Of a stretch of DNA of 10,798 nucleotides, positions 7,358 to 10,798 are shown piece by piece (positions within the stretch are counted from its first letter, which is position 1; every line of letters starts with the position of its first letter). The stretch is from assembly GCA_943704415.1 (NCBI GenBank), contig CALSCO010001526.1:1-10798 (forward strand), in the 5' to 3' direction. Source of the stretch: Parvularia atlantis (lineage: Eukaryota > Opisthokonta > Rotosphaerida). The translations under genes were made by a program, and so were the position numbers. A model generated the notes under the pieces. The model was not told the origin of the DNA, did no database searches, and saw only the letters and a list, made by a program, of their open reading frames with translations.

Positions 7358-10300
7358 GCCAGCGCGCGGTCCAGGTCGGCGCCACCGTCGCTCTACAGGC
7401 GCCGCGACGCGTCAGGCGACTGATCGGTTGATCTAGGCGCACGCACGACGCGCACCAGCGCGAGCGACCGCGGGCGCTCCGGCCCGGACGCCTCGCCGTG
7501 TAGCGCCTGCTGCTCGAGCTCGGCACGGCGCATCGCGTCTGCAGCCAGCTGCCGGCGCCGCGCGTCCTCGTCGCGCCGCTGCTGCTCCTCGTGCTCGCGT
7601 GCGCCCCGCTCGTCATCCTCCCGCCGCTGCTGCTGCTGCTCGGCCGCCACGCGCCGCGCGTCCTCGAGATCCAATAGCATCTGCTGCCGCAAATGGATCT
7701 CCTCCTGTCGCCGCTTCTCGAGCGCGGCCGTGTCCGTGGGAGCAACGCCCGAGCGCATCACCTCGGCCGCAATCGGGTCGATCGACTCACCGCCCCCTGG
7801 CTGATTCATCGTGCTCGAGATCATCTTGGCCAGCGTGTCCTCGTCCACACGCGGCGGTACCGGCGGCGGCACAAACGGCGCCGGGCCGAGGTTGTGGCTG
7901 CTGTTGTAGTACGACGGCGGCCGCGTGCTCGGCCGTCCCGCAAACACCTCATCCTCCTCCGCAAACATCGACTGCAGCACGCCGGCGCGCGCGCAGCACG
8001 TTAGCCACGCCGAGCGACAGCTGAGCACCACGCACGTTGCTCCGGAAGAACAGGAACTTCTTGTTGCTCCCGGTGCTCCCGTTGTCGAGCGCCTGCGGCG
8101 AGCGTAATCAGCCGAGCGAACCTCAACACCGGGCACGCGCACCTTGGCACGAGGCGGCGGGCTGTAGTTGAACAAACGCGAGTTGTTAAGCTGCACGCAT
8201 CAGGTGTCAGCAGCCGAGTAATGGCGGCAGCAGCGCACCTCGATGAGCTCAAGCAGCCGCTGATCAGCGTTCAGGCTCGCGGTCGACTTGAGGAACAGCG
8301 TCTCGTCTGCCACCCCGCGCGCTCGTCAGCACTGATCTGGCAACGCAGCGACAATGCGCAAGCGCACTCTCTTGCATGCGCCGGCGGCGGATGTAGATGT
8401 AGAGCAAAATGCCGGCCAGCAGTACCGCGATGATCACGCCGGCAGCGATGCCAGCCCCGAGCACCTCCTGCAGCCGCCGAATGCGGGTCAGCAGCCGTCA
8501 GAGCGTCATCGCAATCGCCGAGTACCCCGGCCGCATTGGCGTCTGCGAACGCAGTTGGGTTTACGCCGTTGGTCGGCGTTGGCGGGCTTGTCGGCGCAAC
8601 GATCGGCGGCAGGATAAGGCCGGGGCACGCCGCGGGCTGGCTGCCAAACAGGCCGTCTGTTTGTACGTGCGAATGCGTGAGCGGCACCGCGCGACCACGT
8701 GCCGAGCGCACCGAACGACGTGGTTACGACGCCGCCGCAGCCCGCGCTCCGCAGCAGCGTGTAGCTCGGCAGGCGCAGGTCCACCTGCGCGGCGGTCAGC
8801 CCTTCCGCTCGGTCGCAGATGATCACGGACCTCGCCGTAGAACGACGTCGTTGTGCAGTTGGGCGTGTCCAGAAGCACCCGCGTCCCCGAACTGCTGTAC
8901 ACGGACACCTGGCCGAGCCGCTGCACGTCAGTGCCGGACGCGTAGGTTTAAGGCTCAGACGCACTTGGAACCCCGTGCGCCCCGGCGGCAGCGAGGCGGC
9001 CACAGGTGCGACGTAGATGTTGTTCGAGCACGCGACCATCGTGAACGACCCAGTCAGCGCCGCCGCGCGCCGCCTGCTGGCCTCAAGGTCGTATAAGTCC
9101 ACTTTGGCGCTGCCGCCGGCAGGGACCGCAAGGTCGACGTTCCTGTGCCCGCCCAAGGTCAGTCGCGCACGTCAGCACCCAGCAGAATGCACGCACTGGT
9201 AGAAGACAAAGGCAACGGGCGTCGGCACAGGTGTGGCGCGGCCCGGCGTCGTTGCAGGCGGCGCCGGGATAGGCGTGCGTGTCGGAGCGACCGCTGCCGT
9301 CGTGATGCGCGCTGCAGCTGCGGTCGTTGGTCTGGCCGCGCCAGCAGTTGCCGTCACCTGTGCGGGCCCGACGCTAGGAGTAGCTGTCATGCTCGCCGTT
9401 GTGACAGGCACGGCTTGCGTCGCTGACGGCCCGCCCGCAAGCGTCACCGTCTCGGACAGGCTTGTCGTCGCACCCTCGGTGTAGCTGGCAGCGTCACTCT
9501 GCGTGTAGGTCACGGCCGCCGTCTGCGTGTACGTTGCTGTTGCCGTCGGGGTGGCCGACTGTGAGAAGCTCGCGGTCGAGCTCTCGCTGAAGCTTTCGGT
9601 CGCTGATCGCGTTGCTGTCTGCGAAGACGTCGCCGTGGCCGAGGCCGTGAACGAGGCAGTGGCCGTCTGCGTGTGCGAGTCTGTCGCCGACTGGGTTGCC
9701 GACTGCGTGAAGCTCGCGGTCGCACTCTCGGTGAAGCTGGCGGTGGCCGTCTGCGTGTATGACGCGGTGGCCGAGAGCGTCGCCGATTGCGTGAAGCTCG
9801 CTGTTGCCGACTGCGTGAAGCTTGCAGTTGCTGACTGCGTGTGCGAGTCTGTCGCCGACTCTGTGTACGAGGCTGTCGCGCTCGGCGTGGGCGTGAAGCG
9901 CTTGCATTGCGCGTCGCAGCCCGCGCCGCCGTTGCCTGCACCCAGATCGCACTCCTCCGCGGCTGCCTGGCCTGGCCAGCCGTTCTGCACCACGCCGTCA
10001 CCGCAGCGTGCCGTGAGGATGTTGGCTGGGAACGCCTGCGTGAACGGAGTGAGCACTTCGATCGACTCACACGCGCAGAGCGCGCACCGTGCTGCTTTGC
10101 GTCTGGCATTGGTAGCAGCCCGTGCAGCTCGTCTGGCCGTACGGGCACTTGAACGGGCTGTTGACGCTCGCGCCCGTGTCGCATTGCTCGTTCTGCGCCC
10201 CCGACTGGCCCGTCCAGCCCGTGGTGACGACGCCGTCGCCGCAGTAACGCACGAGCACGTTCGACGGGTTGCTCTGCACAACGCACTCAGCACGGTGCAC

Positions 10301-10798
10301 GCACGTCAGTGCATGCGATGCGCACCGTGCTCGTCTGCGTCAGGCACTGGTAGCAGCCCGTGCAACTTGTCTGGCCGTAGTTGCACTGGAACGGGCTCGA
10401 GACCGACGCGCCCGTGTCGCACTGCTCGCCTGTCGAAGTGCCCTTCCACGTCGTCGTGAACACACCGTCACCGCAGTATGCCGTCTGGATGTTGGCAGAC
10501 TGCACGCACGCGATGGTGAGGAGTCGCGCGTGTCAGGCGGAATAAGCGCACCGGCCAGAACAGGAGCGAGCAGCGGAAGCAGCCGTCGCACTGGGTCTGG
10601 CCGTAGTTGCACTGGAACGGGCTGTTTACGGACGAGCCCGTGTCGCACTGCTCCGGAACACTTTGGCCCTGCCAGTTGTTGGTGACGACGCCGTCGCCGC
10701 AGAAGCGCACGAGCACGTTGGCGTTCTGCGGGGTGCGCGGCAGTCAAGAGGGGAATATTCCCCCGCCGCAGCCACACCACGCACCGGCGACGTCACGG
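7339..10798 (-). CDS. Predicted single-pass surface protein with cysteine-rich CGDG repeats, Ser/Thr repeat stalk and coiled-coil tail (5' end outside window)
   Basis: Spliced gene with at least 899 residues here; the start and any signal peptide lie beyond the right edge. Order: four Cys-rich modules (three of 6 Cys each, the last with 4 and a classic CGDG...ECD.G...GC..QC pattern like Myxo-type/DUF4215 repeats); a Ser/Thr octapeptide stalk; a Pro/Thr/Ala linker; a non-repetitive ectodomain of about 150 residues (NVDLAVPAGGSAKVDLYDLE ... TPNCTTTSFYGE ... LLRSAGCGGVV); a Pro/Thr spacer; one helix AGIAAGVIIAVLLAGILLYI followed by RRRR; then a cytoplasmic tail with PPSY and a Glu/Arg/Gln-rich coiled coil ending DLDRALADLDAN and a stop at 7341-7339. 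The architecture suggests an adhesion or sensory receptor on the cell surface; no ligand or function can be named. No enzymatic domain is seen. Confidence 0.83.
7456..7971 (-). other. Cytoplasmic tail exon: PPxY motif and charged coiled coil
   Basis: The 172-codon exon starts SMFAEEDEVFAGRPS, then RPPSYYNSSHN, which contains PPSY (7920-7909), the core of a class I WW-domain ligand. It continues with a Pro-rich PFVPPPVPPRVDEDTLAKM segment and, from about 7735 to 7490, a highly charged Glu/Arg/Gln helix (ALEKRRQEEIHLRQQM onward, including a run of four Gln). This would form a coiled coil for oligomerisation or partner binding. The acid-rich final exon DLDRALADLDAN closes the protein. Confidence 0.7.
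8390..8455 (-). other. Transmembrane helix of the surface protein
   Basis: AGIAAGVIIAVLLAGILLYI plus YI, 22 hydrophobic residues, is followed at once by four arginines and MQENETLFLKST. This is a clear stop-transfer sequence that places the Cys-rich N-terminal part outside and the C-terminal tail in the cytosol. The small-xxx-small spacing (Gly/Ala) could allow helix dimerisation. Confidence 0.85.
9444..9882 (-). repeat. Ser/Thr-rich octapeptide repeat stalk
   Basis: About 16 units of the form SATASFTQ / TATASYTE, with occasional 12-residue units that carry an extra SATx (as in SATLSATASYTQ). It is likely heavily O-glycosylated and extended, holding the Cys-rich head away from the membrane. 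It lies within the long exon 10035-9197 and is followed by a Pro/Thr/Ala linker (TTPGRATPVPTPVAF). The antisense strand is also open here because of the repeat. Confidence 0.85.
9895..10725 (-). repeat. Four cysteine-rich CGDG modules, one per exon
   Basis: The modules begin at 10725, 10499, 10273 and 10035. The first three follow CGDGVVTxxWxGQ, EQCDTGASVNSPFQC, YGQTSCTGCYQC, six Cys each. The fourth (CGDGVVQNGWPGQ, EECDLGAGNGGAGCDAQCKR) has four and matches the Myxococcus-type disulfide repeat most closely. Modules 1 and 2 are each exactly 58 codons and module 3 is 62. The 14 bases before the intron at 10784 suggest that more exons lie beyond the right edge. Confidence 0.85.

Larger units (their letters stand above)
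7339..10798 (-). other. Exon-intron model of the surface-protein gene (15 exons in window)
   Basis: Exons in transcript order: 10798-10785 (partial), 10725-10552, 10499-10326, 10273-10088, 10035-9197, 9142-8965, 8920-8831, 8784-8712, 8656-8526, 8467-8368, 8306-8239, 8190-8143, 8092-8036, 7971-7456, 7392-7339. The 14 introns are 44-64 nt, 12 of them with GTGCG donors, all with AG acceptors and most with CTGAC, CTCAC or CTAAC upstream of the acceptor. The last intron (7455-7393) removes a stop at 7395-7393 and joins RSLAL to SDGGADLDRALADLDAN-stop. All phases agree. Confidence 0.75.

Noticed and set aside
9527-10459. 310-residue plus-strand open frame with AVAVCVCESVADWV-like repeats
   Set aside because: It is the mirror image of the Ser/Thr octapeptide repeat and the CGDG modules on the minus strand, so its periodicity is inherited. 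It has no plausible domain.
9444-10725. CRISPR array or transposon-derived repeat
   Set aside because: The periodic units are coding, vary in spacing by multiples of 12 bp and translate to a conserved peptide repeat or Cys-rich modules. There are no unique spacers and no terminal repeats.

Overview
The window is a GC-rich piece of a eukaryotic nuclear genome, probably from a unicellular protist or alga. The reasons are that no reading frame stays open across a recognisable domain, and that nearly every frame change is explained by a short GT...AG intron of about 44-81 nt. Splicing by eye at these sites gives continuous proteins with conserved motifs. I could not name the species.

Both genes I can support lie on the minus strand, head to tail, with 213 bp between them. 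Gene B (10798 down to 7339) enters from beyond the right edge and ends in the window. It encodes a predicted single-pass membrane protein: cysteine-rich CGDG modules of the Myxo-type/DUF4215-like kind, one per exon; a Ser/Thr-rich octapeptide repeat stalk; a small non-repetitive ectodomain; one transmembrane helix; and a cytoplasmic tail with a PPxY motif and a charged coiled coil. At least 899 residues are encoded here.

Gene A (7125 down to and beyond position 1) has a signal peptide, a Gly-rich low-complexity linker, a clan GH-A-like glycoside hydrolase TIM barrel, a beta-rich accessory region, three transmembrane helices, a family-2 glycosyltransferase (GT2) domain of the processive synthase type, and at least three more transmembrane segments. 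I resolve 44 exons (45 if one optional intron is real), about 1,560 codons, and the gene is still inside an intron donor at the left edge. The topology is self-consistent: GH barrel outside, three helices, GT2 domain in the cytosol.

The main point of interest is gene A, a eukaryotic GH-GT2 fusion that could make a glycan and trim or re-branch it in one chain. Its neighbour has the architecture of a cell-surface adhesion or receptor protein. A shared role in building the cell surface is only an inference from proximity. The 7126-7338 spacer holds an 18-bp direct repeat overlapping the gene B stop and a GC-rich stem-loop. I saw no RNA genes, mobile elements or CRISPR arrays.
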